Below are positions 7,499-15,260 of a DNA stretch of 64,000 bases, one piece after another (position 1 is the stretch's first letter; each line of letters opens with the position of its first letter). Under the pieces are notes generated by a model that did no database searches, was not told the DNA's origin, and saw only the letters and a program-made list of their open reading frames with translations. The position numbers were made by a program, and so were the translations under genes. This stretch comes from Ferrimonas balearica (GTDB taxonomy: Bacteria; Pseudomonadota; Gammaproteobacteria; Enterobacterales; Shewanellaceae). The stretch is taken from contig NZ_JAHVHW010000012.1 of the NCBI RefSeq assembly GCF_019802055.1, forward strand, positions 186,001 to 250,000, read 5' to 3'.

Positions 7499-8401
7499 TC
7501 AGTAGTGCCAGGGGAACTTGGAGAACTCCTTCGGACGTTTCTCCAGAAATGCATCACGGCCTTCCTGGGCCTCTTCAGTGCCGTAGGCCAGGCGCGTCGC
7601 CTCACCGGCAAACAGCTGCTGTCCCACCAGACCATCGTCCGGCAGGTTGAAGCCGTACTTCAGCATCCGCATGGCGGTGGGGGATTTGGAGTTGATCGCT
7701 TCACCCCAGCGCAGCGCTTCCTCTTCCAGCTCAAAGTGGGGCACCACCTTGTTCACCATGCCCATCTCGTAGGCTTCCTGGCCGCTGTAGTCAAAGCCGC
7801 AGAAGAAGATCTCACGGGCACGCTTCTGGCCGATCATCTTGGCCAGGTAGGCGGAGCCATAACCGGAATCGAAGCTGGCCACATCCGGGTCCGTTTGCTT
7901 GAAGATGGCATGCTCTTTCGACGCCAGAGTCAGGTCGCACACCACATGCAGGCTGTGACCGCCACCCACTGCCCAGCCGGGTACCAGCGCAATCACCACC
8001 TTGGGCATAAAGCGGATCAGGCGCTGCACCTCAAGGATGTGCAGACGGCCCATACGGGCCAGATCCGCCGTGCCCGCTTCGGCGCCTTCGTACTTGTAGC
8101 CATCTTTGCCGCGGATGCGTTGATCGCCACCGGAGGAGAAGGACCACTGTCCCTTCTTAGAGGGACCATTACCGGTGATCAGCACGCAACCTACGTCGGA
8201 CCATTGACGGGCATGGTCCAGAGCGGTGAAAAGCTCATCCACGGTTTTGGGACGGAAAGCGTTGAGGCAGTCCGGCCGATTAAAAGCGATTCGGACGGTG
8301 CCCTGGTCTTTGGCACGGTGGTAGGTGATGTCTTCAAAATCGAAGCCAGGCACCTGATCCCACAGGTCCGGGTTGAAGATTTCGCGCTTGGTGTCAGTCA
8401 T
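7499..8401 (-). CDS. menB: 1,4-dihydroxy-2-naphthoyl-CoA synthase
   Basis: 300-residue crotonase-fold enzyme of menaquinone biosynthesis that closes the naphthoquinone ring from o-succinylbenzoyl-CoA. Typical MenB stretches are present: 'RIAFNRPDCLNAFRP', the oxyanion-hole segment 'SSGGDQRIRG', 'VPGWAVGGGHSLHVVCDLTLAS' and the C-terminal 'KFPWHY'. The start at 8401 gives the family N-terminus MTDTKREIF; an upstream in-frame start adds 32 hydrophobic residues not expected in this cytosolic enzyme. Menaquinone supply fits with cymA at 11007, a menaquinol oxidase. No other men genes are in the window. Confidence 0.95.
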   Translation of the reverse strand: MTDTKREIFNPDLWDQVPGFDFEDITYHRAKDQGTVRIAFNRPDCLNAFRPKTVDELFTALDHARQWSDVGCVLITGNGPSKKGQWSFSSGGDQRIRGKDGYKYEGAEAGTADLARMGRLHILEVQRLIRFMPKVVIALVPGWAVGGGHSLHVVCDLTLASKEHAIFKQTDPDVASFDSGYGSAYLAKMIGQKRAREIFFCGFDYSGQEAYEMGMVNKVVPHFELEEEALRWGEAINSKSPTAMRMLKYGFNLPDDGLVGQQLFAGEATRLAYGTEEAQEGRDAFLEKRPKEFSKFPWHY

Positions 8402-8515
8402 GGTTCCAGCCAATGGAAGAATGGATGCCAAAAGGCTAGGGAGTTGCTCGATGGCCGTCAACACTGCTGAGCAGGTAACGAGGGCCAGATCCATCACGTA
8501 ATCCGCGACGAACGC

Positions 8516-8543
8516 TTTATTGACGAGAGAGTTACAGTATTAT
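8516..8543 (+). promoter_or_regulatory. Possible promoter of the chemoreceptor gene
   Basis: TTTATT, 16 nt, TATTAT in the 209-bp gap between the menB start and the MCP gene. A small inverted repeat (GAGTGA / TCACTC, about 8553-8571) follows. No flagellar sigma-28 type sequence seen. Confidence 0.35.
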
Positions 8544-8610
8544 GACGACGTGAGTGAACGGGGGTCACTCGTTGTCGATCGCGTTAAGAGAGCATTAGCA
8601 AGGGAGCATC

Positions 8611-10266
8611 ATGTTTGAGCGCTGGGTAGTGAAGCCACTGGAACGTGTTCGTATCCGTACCAAGCTGGTTGGGATCTTTATCTTTGGAATGGCGCTGATC
8701 GGTGGCGCATTTGCTCTGATGCTGGCGAAGCAGCTGAGCGTGGCTGAGCATTTTCAGAGCCAGATGGCGGCACAGAAAACGGCTCAGAATGCGGTGTACT
8801 CGCTGAACAATGAGTTCAAAACCCAGGTGCAGGAGTGGAAAAACCTGCTGCTGCGTGGGCGTGAGCCGAAGGATTACTGGGTGCGGGTGGAGAACCACCA
8901 AGCCTCGATTCAGTCCACAGCCCAGGCGCTGGAGTCCCAGCTAAAGACGCTGGGGATGACGCAGGAAGCGGGCGTGATTGCTCAGTTTCGTATTGATCAC
9001 AAGGCGTTGTTCTCAGGGTACCAGCGGGGCGAGCGTGCACTGGCTCAAGGGGCCAGTGTGGCTGAGGTCGACAGCAGCGTCCGTGGCCTCGATCGGGCCC
9101 CGACCAGTGCTTTGATTTCGTCGGCAGAAGCGATGGAGGCTCACCGTGAAGCCAACCTGGCGGCGATGAATGACGCAGTGAAAAGCACCCTGATAGGGGG
9201 CGCCTCCGTGATCGGCTTCCTGATGCTGCTGTTTGTCTGGGGCGGACGTACCCTGGCACTGCGGGCTGTGGTGCAACCCACAGAGCGGGTTCGCGCTTAC
9301 CTGGGCCGCCTGGCTGAAGGGGACTTCCGTACGGAGTTAAAACTGGATCGTGGTGATGAGATGGGCGATCTGGCCCGCTATGCCAACGCGCTTCAGAAGC
9401 AGCTGTCCGGGGTGCTTAAAGAGGTGGAACAGAGCGGTCATTCGGTCAGCCTGGCCTCAGAGGAGTTGGATCGTGTCAGTGAGCAGAACGTGGCTCGGGC
9501 GCAGATGCAGCGGGACCAGACTCATCAGGTGGCGTCGGCGATGGCACAGATGACCGCTTCCGTGGTTGAGGTCGCCCGTCATGCTCAGCATGCGGCGGAC
9601 CAGGTCGCCCGCTCGGATCAGGAATCCAATGAAGGGCAGGCGATCCTGAACCGCACCATCGGCGATCTGGAGTCCCTTGACCAGACCCTGCAGGAAGCGG
9701 GTGGTGCCGTTTCACGCCTGGCCACTGAAAGCCATGAGATTGGCGGGATCCTGGATGTGATTCGAAACATTGCGGACCAAACTAACCTGCTGGCACTCAA
9801 TGCGGCCATTGAAGCGGCCCGGGCGGGCGAGCAGGGACGAGGCTTCGCGGTGGTCGCAGATGAGGTGCGCAGCCTGTCTCTGAGAACTCAGGAGGCCACC
9901 GGTGAGATCCAGCAGATGATCGATAAGCTGCAGAAGGGGGCGCAACAAGCTGTCGAAGCGATGAGCGCAGGACAGCATGGCAGTCAATGCGGATTGAGCC
10001 AGACCCGGGAGGCGGGTGAGGCTTTGGCGAAGATCAGTGCGCAGCTGACTGAGCTGAATGGCATGAACGCTCAGATCGCCACCGCCGCCGAAGAGCAGAG
10101 TAAGGTGTCGGAGGAGATCAACCACAGCGTGGGGCAGATCCGCGAGTTGGGTGACCAGGTCGCCAACGACGTGGAGGTGGGGCGGGCTGTCGGCAAAGGA
10201 CTTCAGCAAAATGCTGACCAGTTGGCGGCTCAGCTCAGCCGGTTCCAGCTGGCGTCAGCGCCCTAA
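8611..10266 (+). CDS. Methyl-accepting chemotaxis protein
   Basis: 551 residues. Transmembrane helix at about 18-40, a helical periplasmic ligand domain of about 145 residues, a second transmembrane helix at about 190-210, a HAMP domain to about 260, and a cytoplasmic coiled-coil signalling domain. The hairpin tip carries the highly conserved '[20 protein letters not shown]' and '[14 protein letters not shown]' that bind CheA/CheW. There is no C-terminal pentapeptide tether for CheR. AAGGGAG precedes the ATG. The ligand domain is not of a type I can name. No che genes are nearby; it is an orphan receptor. Its stop overlaps the stop of convergent mutT. Confidence 0.93.
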   Translation: MFERWVVKPLERVRIRTKLVGIFIFGMALIGGAFALMLAKQLSVAEHFQSQMAAQKTAQNAVYSLNNEFKTQVQEWKNLLLRGREPKDYWVRVENHQASIQSTAQALESQLKTLGMTQEAGVIAQFRIDHKALFSGYQRGERALAQGASVAEVDSSVRGLDRAPTSALISSAEAMEAHREANLAAMNDAVKSTLIGGASVIGFLMLLFVWGGRTLALRAVVQPTERVRAYLGRLAEGDFRTELKLDRGDEMGDLARYANALQKQLSGVLKEVEQSGHSVSLASEELDRVSEQNVARAQMQRDQTHQVASAMAQMTASVVEVARHAQHAADQVARSDQESNEGQAILNRTIGDLESLDQTLQEAGGAVSRLATESHEIGGILDVIRNIADQTNLLALNAAIEAARAGEQGRGFAVVADEVRSLSLRTQEATGEIQQMIDKLQKGAQQAVEAMSAGQHGSQCGLSQTREAGEALAKISAQLTELNGMNAQIATAAEEQSKVSEEINHSVGQIRELGDQVANDVEVGRAVGKGLQQNADQLAAQLSRFQLASAP

Positions 10267-10658
10267 CTCAGTAACGCCTGGAGCAGTGGACGGTCTGCGG
10301 GAGCCAGGCTGTCCATCTCTACTGCTTCGGGGGCTAACCACTCAATGGCGTCGTGGCTGTCGGTCAGGGTGATAGGCTGCGGCGTCCATTGGCAGCGGTA
10401 CCCGTGCAATCGCACCACCTTGTCCCCGTAATCGTGGGTGTGGGTGGCAACCCGCTCCAGAACCGTAACCCGAATCCCCAACTCCTCGAACAACTCACGG
10501 GACAATGCGCCTTCGTGGGTCTCGTTACTCTCCACTTTTCCACCGGGAAACTCCCACCATCCACTCTGGTCTCGTTCCGGATGACGGCGGGCGATCAGCA
10601 GTTGATCCTGGTGGATGAGGAGGGCGGCAACGACCTCAATAGGGGACTGAGACATCAT
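10263..10658 (-). CDS. mutT: 8-oxo-dGTP diphosphatase MutT (Nudix)
   Basis: 131-residue Nudix hydrolase that removes oxidised dGTP from the nucleotide pool. The Nudix box is complete ([21 protein letters not shown], split here as GGKVE and RELFEELGI, residues about 38-60), and the preceding '[14 protein letters not shown]' is MutT-like. Size equals E. coli MutT (129). Two consecutive ATG codons start the gene; the first is used. In many relatives mutT follows secA and yacG-type genes, but here it sits alone, tail to tail with a chemoreceptor. Confidence 0.9.
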   Translation of the reverse strand: MMSQSPIEVVAALLIHQDQLLIARRHPERDQSGWWEFPGGKVESNETHEGALSRELFEELGIRVTVLERVATHTHDYGDKVVRLHGYRCQWTPQPITLTDSHDAIEWLAPEAVEMDSLAPADRPLLQALLS

Positions 10659-10810
10659 TAAACTCGCGTGCGTTTACAAATAGTCGGAAAAGTTCTGGCT
10701 CATTGGGCAAATTTGGAGAATGTGACGATTAGGGTGTCCCATTCTGTCCAAGCTCAATAGAGCCGAGGGATTTTATCCCTATTTTGTGTCGTTTTAACCC
10801 CCGGGGTCGA
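10659..10810. other. Intergenic region upstream of the candidate small RNA
   Basis: No gene seen. It holds an AGGGAT-TTT-ATCCCT hairpin followed by ATTTTGT near 10766-10785 and AT-rich stretches that could host a plus-strand promoter, but no convincing -35/-10 pair. Together with the RNA candidate it makes a gene-free stretch of about 350 bp between mutT and cymA, both on the minus strand. Confidence 0.4.
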
Positions 10811-10933
10811 GTTGAAGCTTGGCGGCAACACTGTCATGTTGAGCTTAACCCGGGTGGTTGCACCCGGTACCGACCCAACCAGTCTGGTCGGGTTGTGGGG
10901 GACCTGATACCCGGCTTCGGCCGGGTTTTTTTT
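10811..10933 (+). ncRNA. Candidate structured small RNA with intrinsic terminator
   Basis: Four consecutive potential hairpins on the plus strand with no open reading frame: GTT-AAGCT/AGCTT-AAC (10811-10849), CCGGGTG-GTTG-CACCCGG (10850-10867), a CCGACC/GGTCGG hairpin (about 10870-10892), and a terminator. The flanking genes are both on the minus strand, so a strong plus-strand terminator here has no protein gene to serve. I do not recognise a known family; the 5' end is unknown. Confidence 0.5.
10909..10933 (+). terminator. Strong intrinsic terminator without an upstream gene
   Basis: ACCCGGC-TTCG-GCCGGGT, a perfect 7-bp stem capped by a UUCG tetraloop, then seven T residues, G and four more T. 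Plus-strand orientation only. Confidence 0.88.
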
Positions 10934-10945
10934 GTTTTGAATACG

Positions 10946-10974
10946 ACAACGGCGCGTCCATGACGCGCCGTTGT
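10946..10974 (-). terminator. Long hairpin after cymA
   Basis: ACAACGGCGCGTC-CAT-GACGCGCCGTTGT, a perfect 13-bp stem about 32 bp downstream of the cymA stop on the minus strand. No clear U-run, so termination efficiency is uncertain. Confidence 0.6.
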
Positions 10975-11006
10975 AATCACCGAATAACTCGGTATCTCAG
11001 GACCGA

Positions 11007-11573
11007 TTAACGGCCTTTGGGATAGGGGTGAGCAACACCGCGGTGGCAATCCACACAGGTTTTTTGCTCATCCGGGGCTTTGGCGAAGTTACGCTCGTGC
11101 ATGCGACGGGCGATAGGCTTCATGGCCTCCGGCGGGTTCTCAATGATGTGGTTGTGACAGTTGCGGCAGGTGGAGGAATCGATGCTGCGCAGGTAATCCA
11201 GCGCCAGATCCGCTTGCTCCTTACGGTTGGCGTCCAGCCACTCCTGAGTGTTAAACCCATCGATGGTCAAATAACCCCAGATGTCCTTGGATACGATGAT
11301 CTTCTTGATCAGGTAGTTGAAGGGCTCCTGAGCAATGTGGCACTGCTGACACTGAACCACCATGCCTGCGCGGTTGTTACCGTGAGCAGACGCCAGCACC
11401 TCATCTTTCAGAGAGTGGTTGCTGTGGCAGGTCATACAGAACTCATCAGTACTGGTGGCGTGCAGCGTTTGCTGAGTCACAAAGTAACCCGCTACGCCGA
11501 CGATGATACCAACGGCAATCAGGGTGAAAATGGAGTATTTAACGCTGGGCTTAAACAGGTTTCGCCAATTCAT
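11007..11573 (-). CDS. cymA: Tetraheme c-type cytochrome, menaquinol dehydrogenase CymA
   Basis: 188 residues, the size of Shewanella CymA (187). N-terminal membrane anchor at about 11-33 ('YSIFTLIAVGIIVGVAGYFV'), then a periplasmic domain with four CXXCH heme sites: CMTCH, CQQCH, CRNCH and CVDCH. The N-terminus MNWRNLFKPS, the 'LIKKIIVSKD' segment and the ending 'GVAHPYPKG' match CymA as I remember it. CymA takes electrons from menaquinol and hands them to periplasmic partners for reduction of Fe(III), fumarate, nitrate and others. The start at 11573 follows GAGGTAA; an upstream in-frame start lacks support. Confidence 0.92.
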   Translation of the reverse strand: MNWRNLFKPSVKYSIFTLIAVGIIVGVAGYFVTQQTLHATSTDEFCMTCHSNHSLKDEVLASAHGNNRAGMVVQCQQCHIAQEPFNYLIKKIIVSKDIWGYLTIDGFNTQEWLDANRKEQADLALDYLRSIDSSTCRNCHNHIIENPPEAMKPIARRMHERNFAKAPDEQKTCVDCHRGVAHPYPKGR

Positions 11574-11693
11574 AGTTACCTCAATGAGTATTGATTCCAG
11601 ACTGGATCCGCACACTCGATTACTTCAAGTTTAGATCCAGCGGATGCGGTCCCTGTTTCTATACTTTTTATCCTTCGCAAGAGGATAACGGTT

Positions 11694-11900
11694 ATGTCTC
11701 ATACCTACAAACTTATTGAACTAACAGGCTCATCAGCTGTCGGCACCGACGACGCCATCCGCAATGCCATTGCCACAGCGTCACAATCCCTGCATCGATT
11801 ACGTTGGTTTGAGGTGGTGGAAACCCGGGGACACATCGAGGCGGGCCAGGTGGCTCACTGGCAAGTCACTATCAAGGTGGGATTCACTCTGGACGAGTAG
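11694..11900 (+). CDS. Dodecin-family flavin-binding protein
   Basis: 68-residue protein with the beta-alpha-beta-beta fold sequence of dodecins: '[21 protein letters not shown]', '[11 protein letters not shown]' and the ending 'WQVTIKVGF'. The aromatic Trp in 'LRWFEV' corresponds to the residue that sandwiches flavins in bacterial dodecins. Dodecamers store or buffer FMN/riboflavin. GAGG lies 8 nt before the ATG, and TATACT (about 11661) may be its -10. Its stop codon abuts the stop of convergent queG with no gap. Confidence 0.92.
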   Translation: MSHTYKLIELTGSSAVGTDDAIRNAIATASQSLHRLRWFEVVETRGHIEAGQVAHWQVTIKVGFTLDE

Positions 11901-13040
11901 TCAGGCGTCTCGGGGTAGGCCTTTTTCCACGATACGGATCAGTCGTTGCTGCTGGCGGTTCGGTTCAACCGGGGCCGCCAGCTTGGCTGCCTGTTGGGCC
12001 AGCGCCCACTGGATGTGTTCATCCACCATGGAATCCACCCGGCCCATACCGGACTCAAGCGCTTTGACGATCGCCGCATCTGCGGGGGCATTGCCCAGTG
12101 CCACTGCCAGGTTGCGCTGCCAGCGGCGGAACCCGATGCGTCGTATGGGTGAGCCTTCGGTGTGTTTCAGGAAGGTCGCTTCGTCCCAGCCCCACAGGGA
12201 GAGGAGGTCCGGTTGATGCAACGCCGCGCGGATGTGGAAATCGGACTCTTTGGTCAGGGGCGCACTGCGATTCCACGGGCATACCAACTGGCAGTCGTCA
12301 CAGCCATAGATGCGATTGCCCATCGGTGCTCTTAACGGCTCCGGTATCGGGCCATCCAGTTCGATGGTCAGGTAGGAGATGCAGCGGCGGCCATCCACTA
12401 TGTAGGGTTCAACGATGGCACCGGTGGGGCAACTGGTCAGGCAGGCGGTGCAGCTACCGCAGTCGCCGTCATGGCGAGTCTCCACCGGCAGTGGCAGGTT
12501 AACCAGCAGTTCTCCCAGAAAGAACCAGCTTCCGGCCTTTTTGTTTAGCAAAAGTGAGTGCTTGCCAACCCAGCCCAGTCCGGCATTACGGGCCAGAGGG
12601 CGTTCCAGCAATGGTGCGGAGTCAACAAAGGGGCGGAAATCCAGCTCAGGCAAGACCTCCTTAATCCGCTGACCCAGGTGCTTCAGCCGATTACGCATCA
12701 GCTTGTGGTAATCCCGGCCCCCGGCGTAGCGGGAGATGTACCCTTTCTCCGGCTGCTTCAGGGTTTGGGCGAAGCCCGCATCCGGTGGCAGGTAATCCAG
12801 AGCGACGCTGATCACCCGCAGTGTCCCCGGGTGAAGTTCGTCAGGACGGACCCGCATCTGTCCGTGCCGGGCCATGTAGTCCATCTCACCGTGATACTGG
12901 CTTTCGAGCCACTGTTGCAGCCGAGGCCACTCCTCGGTGAGATCCACATCGGCGATGCCGACGGCACAGAAGCCCATTTCCAGGGCGATGGACTTGATTT
13001 GGGCCGCAAGCGCGGCCCAGTCAGGTGTAGAAGCGCTCAT
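11901..13040 (-). CDS. queG: Epoxyqueuosine reductase
   Basis: 379 residues, identical in length to E. coli QueG. It performs the last step of tRNA queuosine synthesis, reducing epoxyqueuosine with a cobalamin cofactor and two [4Fe-4S] clusters. Cluster motifs are clear: CGSCTACLTSCP (about 193-204) and CDDCQLVCPWN (about 250-260). The N-terminal cobalamin-binding part includes 'GEMDYMARH' and 'RVISVALDYLPP'. Oxygen-sensitive clusters fit an organism living at low oxygen. Tail to tail with dodecin. Confidence 0.95.
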   Translation of the reverse strand: MSASTPDWAALAAQIKSIALEMGFCAVGIADVDLTEEWPRLQQWLESQYHGEMDYMARHGQMRVRPDELHPGTLRVISVALDYLPPDAGFAQTLKQPEKGYISRYAGGRDYHKLMRNRLKHLGQRIKEVLPELDFRPFVDSAPLLERPLARNAGLGWVGKHSLLLNKKAGSWFFLGELLVNLPLPVETRHDGDCGSCTACLTSCPTGAIVEPYIVDGRRCISYLTIELDGPIPEPLRAPMGNRIYGCDDCQLVCPWNRSAPLTKESDFHIRAALHQPDLLSLWGWDEATFLKHTEGSPIRRIGFRRWQRNLAVALGNAPADAAIVKALESGMGRVDSMVDEHIQWALAQQAAKLAAPVEPNRQQQRLIRIVEKGLPRDA

Positions 13041-13076
13041 GGCCGCAAGGGTAGCACCGCCTGCGGCCAGGCCCCA

Positions 13077-14024
13077 TCACTTTTTCAGTTGCAGATCACC
13101 GCTGACGGTGTTCAGGCGAATGGACCCGTTACCCTGCCCAATGGTGAACTCGAGGCTCTCATTGCTGACGTACTTGCCGCGACGGGGCGCTTCATCGCTC
13201 CAATCGTTGCGGATCCGTCCGCCGGGTCCGGTATCGGCGCTGATCCGGGCATCCAGTTCCCCTTTGATGGTGAGCTGAATATCGCCACTGACGGTCTCAA
13301 GAGCGATATCGCCGCTGGAGGCTAATTCGCTCATGGTCAGGGTCATCTCACCACTGACGGTACGGCTGCGAAGCTGACTGACCGGACCCAGAGCGGCTTC
13401 GACGTCGCCGGATACGCTTTCCAGGTCGAGCTTCCTGGCCTGGTTTTGAATCTCCAGATCACCGCTTACCGAATGGATGCGCAGTTCACCCAAGCCACCA
13501 CGCTCCTTGATGTCGCCACTGACGGTCTCAAGATTGGCGCCCTGCTGCAGATCCCGCGCTTCGATGTCGCCGCTGACCGTCTCGACCATCGCCTTTCCGG
13601 TGAATTGGGTCAGGACAAAGTCACCGCTTACGCTTTCCATACGTGCGGAGCCCAGTTCACGGGCGTCGGTATCGGCGCTGACAGTGCTGAACTCCAGTGC
13701 CCGGCTGCTGGGGTAGTGAATGGTCAGCCTGGCGCCCCGATCCCGGCTGTTTCCGTTGTCGTGCCAGTTATTGGGGAGTTCCAGCTTGATCACTACCGCA
13801 TCCCCCTGAGACTCAAACTGGAAGGATTCGGTGTCTTCGTCCAGGGTGCCTTTTACTGTCACCTTATCCCCCTCGGTACCAACCAGAGTCACATGGCCCC
13901 GCGGTATGGCTACGCGCAAAGCCTGGTCCGGGCCGATGGCCTGGGACTGATCCACCGATTCGGCGGCCAGCAGGGGAGTGAACAGGGTCAGGCTCAGCAG
14001 CCCGCCAGTGAGTAATCGTTTCAT
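13077..14024 (-). CDS. Exported DUF4097 repeat protein
   Basis: 315 residues from the ATG preceded by AAGGAAGAG; longer in-frame starts give a low-complexity Thr/Ala prefix. A signal peptide (KRLLTGGLLSLTLFTPLLAA) leads into a DUF4097-type beta-strand repeat domain. At least eight copies of a 'VSGD' motif (ESVSGD, ETVSGD, HSVSGD, RTVSGE and so on) recur every 17-30 residues, consistent with a beta-solenoid. Function unknown; members are often controlled by a linked ECF sigma factor, as here. It is the distal gene of a sigma/anti-sigma/DUF4097 operon. Confidence 0.83.
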   Translation of the reverse strand: MKRLLTGGLLSLTLFTPLLAAESVDQSQAIGPDQALRVAIPRGHVTLVGTEGDKVTVKGTLDEDTESFQFESQGDAVVIKLELPNNWHDNGNSRDRGARLTIHYPSSRALEFSTVSADTDARELGSARMESVSGDFVLTQFTGKAMVETVSGDIEARDLQQGANLETVSGDIKERGGLGELRIHSVSGDLEIQNQARKLDLESVSGDVEAALGPVSQLRSRTVSGEMTLTMSELASSGDIALETVSGDIQLTIKGELDARISADTGPGGRIRNDWSDEAPRRGKYVSNESLEFTIGQGNGSIRLNTVSGDLQLKK

Positions 14025-14035
14025 GGTTCTCTTCC

Positions 14036-14530
14036 TTACAGTTGTTGCAGACGGCGTTGCTGCTGTTGTTGTGAGTGGATCAGGTCCAGTTCCTTCTGCT
14101 GCACCCATAGCCAGAGCTCAAGCAGAGCCGGATTGAATGGGTCCTGTCGCAGTGCCTGGAGCAGTTCCTTGCTGGCCTGCTGCAGTGTTCGTTCCCCTTC
14201 ACTGGGGGCGGCAGGGCGATCGGAGATGGTCAGGTAGCGGCTTTGCGCGGCCAGTACCTGGGCCTGATGCTGGCTGGCCATTACGTCGAGCATCGCCAGC
14301 ATCGGTTGCGGATCCTGCTCCTTGCTCTGTCCGGCCCAGAAACCACCCCCCAGTCCCAGCAATGTTCCGAGCAGCAAAGGCAGCATCAGGCTGGCGACCC
14401 GTTGCCAGGGCGATTGAGGCTGAGTGACCGGACGGTCCAACTGGCGCTCAATGCCGGGCCACAAGTCACGCTGTGGCGGCAGTTGGTCTGGCAATGCCTG
14501 TCGCAGTGTTTCGATAGGATCATGACTCAT
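14036..14530 (-). CDS. Putative anti-sigma factor, single-span membrane protein
   Basis: 164 residues: a cytoplasmic N-terminus of about 45 residues, one transmembrane helix ('VASLMLPLLLGTLLGLGGGFWAG', about 45-67), and a periplasmic Gln-rich C-terminal half that is probably helical. No named domain is recognised. Position decides the call: its start overlaps the sigma-factor stop by 4 bp (ATGA), the standard layout for ECF sigma/anti-sigma pairs. There is no zinc HXXXCXXC motif. It would hold the sigma factor at the membrane until an envelope signal arrives. Confidence 0.7.
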   Translation of the reverse strand: MSHDPIETLRQALPDQLPPQRDLWPGIERQLDRPVTQPQSPWQRVASLMLPLLLGTLLGLGGGFWAGQSKEQDPQPMLAMLDVMASQHQAQVLAAQSRYLTISDRPAAPSEGERTLQQASKELLQALRQDPFNPALLELWLWVQQKELDLIHSQQQQQRRLQQL

Positions 14531-15084
14531 GACAGCATCTCCTTGAGCATCTCTCGGGCCCGGTGGTACTGGGCTTTGCTGGTACCTGGCCGGATATTCA
14601 GCAGGGTGGCAATCTCATCGTGCCGATACCCTTCAATGGCATAGAGCACAAACACCTGACGGGTGCGGGTCGGCAGCCTCGGCAGCAGGCGGTCCAGCCC
14701 TTCAAGGCCGGAGTCCGGCGCAGCTGGCTCCTCCTGCCCCTCCAGCGGCAGTATCTTCTGCCACCAGGGCTGACGCTGGAGCTCATTCAGCACCAGGTTC
14801 ACGGTCAATCGGTGCAGCCAGGTGGCAAATGCGGCTTCAAAGCGGAACTGGGGCAGCTTCTGCCAAACCCGGATATAAACCTCCTGAACCGCGTCTTCCG
14901 CTTTGGCCGGATTACCCATCAGGCGAAGACAAAGCGCATAGGTGCGCTGGTGATGCCGTTGGTAAAGGCGGGCAAACGCATTGCGATCGCCACTTTGGGC
15001 TCGCCTCAACTCTGCCTGCTCGATCTCGTTGTTCCGGTCCGGTTCTGCCAGCACAGCAGACTCCTTAATTAGCGGGTTCGTCAT
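14527..15084 (-). CDS. ECF-type RNA polymerase sigma factor
   Basis: 185 residues from the first ATG (a TTG three codons earlier is possible; neither has a clear Shine-Dalgarno). Region 2 is recognisable as 'AFARLYQRHHQRTYALCLRLMGNPAKAEDAVQEVYIRVWQ' in parts, with the core-binding 'AEDAVQEVYIRVW'; region 4 has the helix-turn-helix 'LYAIEGYRHDEIATLLNI..GTSKAQYHRARE'. It heads the operon with the anti-sigma and DUF4097 genes. The group is distinct from RpoE at 32439. A likely role is controlling the exported repeat protein and itself. Confidence 0.9.
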   Translation of the reverse strand: MTNPLIKESAVLAEPDRNNEIEQAELRRAQSGDRNAFARLYQRHHQRTYALCLRLMGNPAKAEDAVQEVYIRVWQKLPQFRFEAAFATWLHRLTVNLVLNELQRQPWWQKILPLEGQEEPAAPDSGLEGLDRLLPRLPTRTRQVFVLYAIEGYRHDEIATLLNIRPGTSKAQYHRAREMLKEMLS

Positions 15085-15260
15085 CTTTGACAAACTGGTG
15101 GCAACAAAGGGTTTACATGACCATGAAAAAAAACTGAACGCCAGCTAGATCGGGCTGAAATTGTGGTTAAAGAGTGACCGCTCCCACAGAAAACCCCATT
15201 CAGCTTTGGCATTCTTTGCCGCTTCCGTTTTTGACGTATTCAGGGCCAGGGACTGCTGCC

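Noticed and set aside
13250-13700. Recurrent CTGACGGT/CGCTGAC-type repeats seen on the plus strand, considered as a CRISPR-like or direct-repeat array.
   Set aside because: They are the reverse complement of codons for the VSGD protein repeats in the DUF4097 gene, with irregular spacing and variable flanks.
13446-14015. 189-codon open frame antisense to the DUF4097 gene.
   Set aside because: It has no ribosome site or domain, and the opposite strand carries a signal peptide and ordered repeats.
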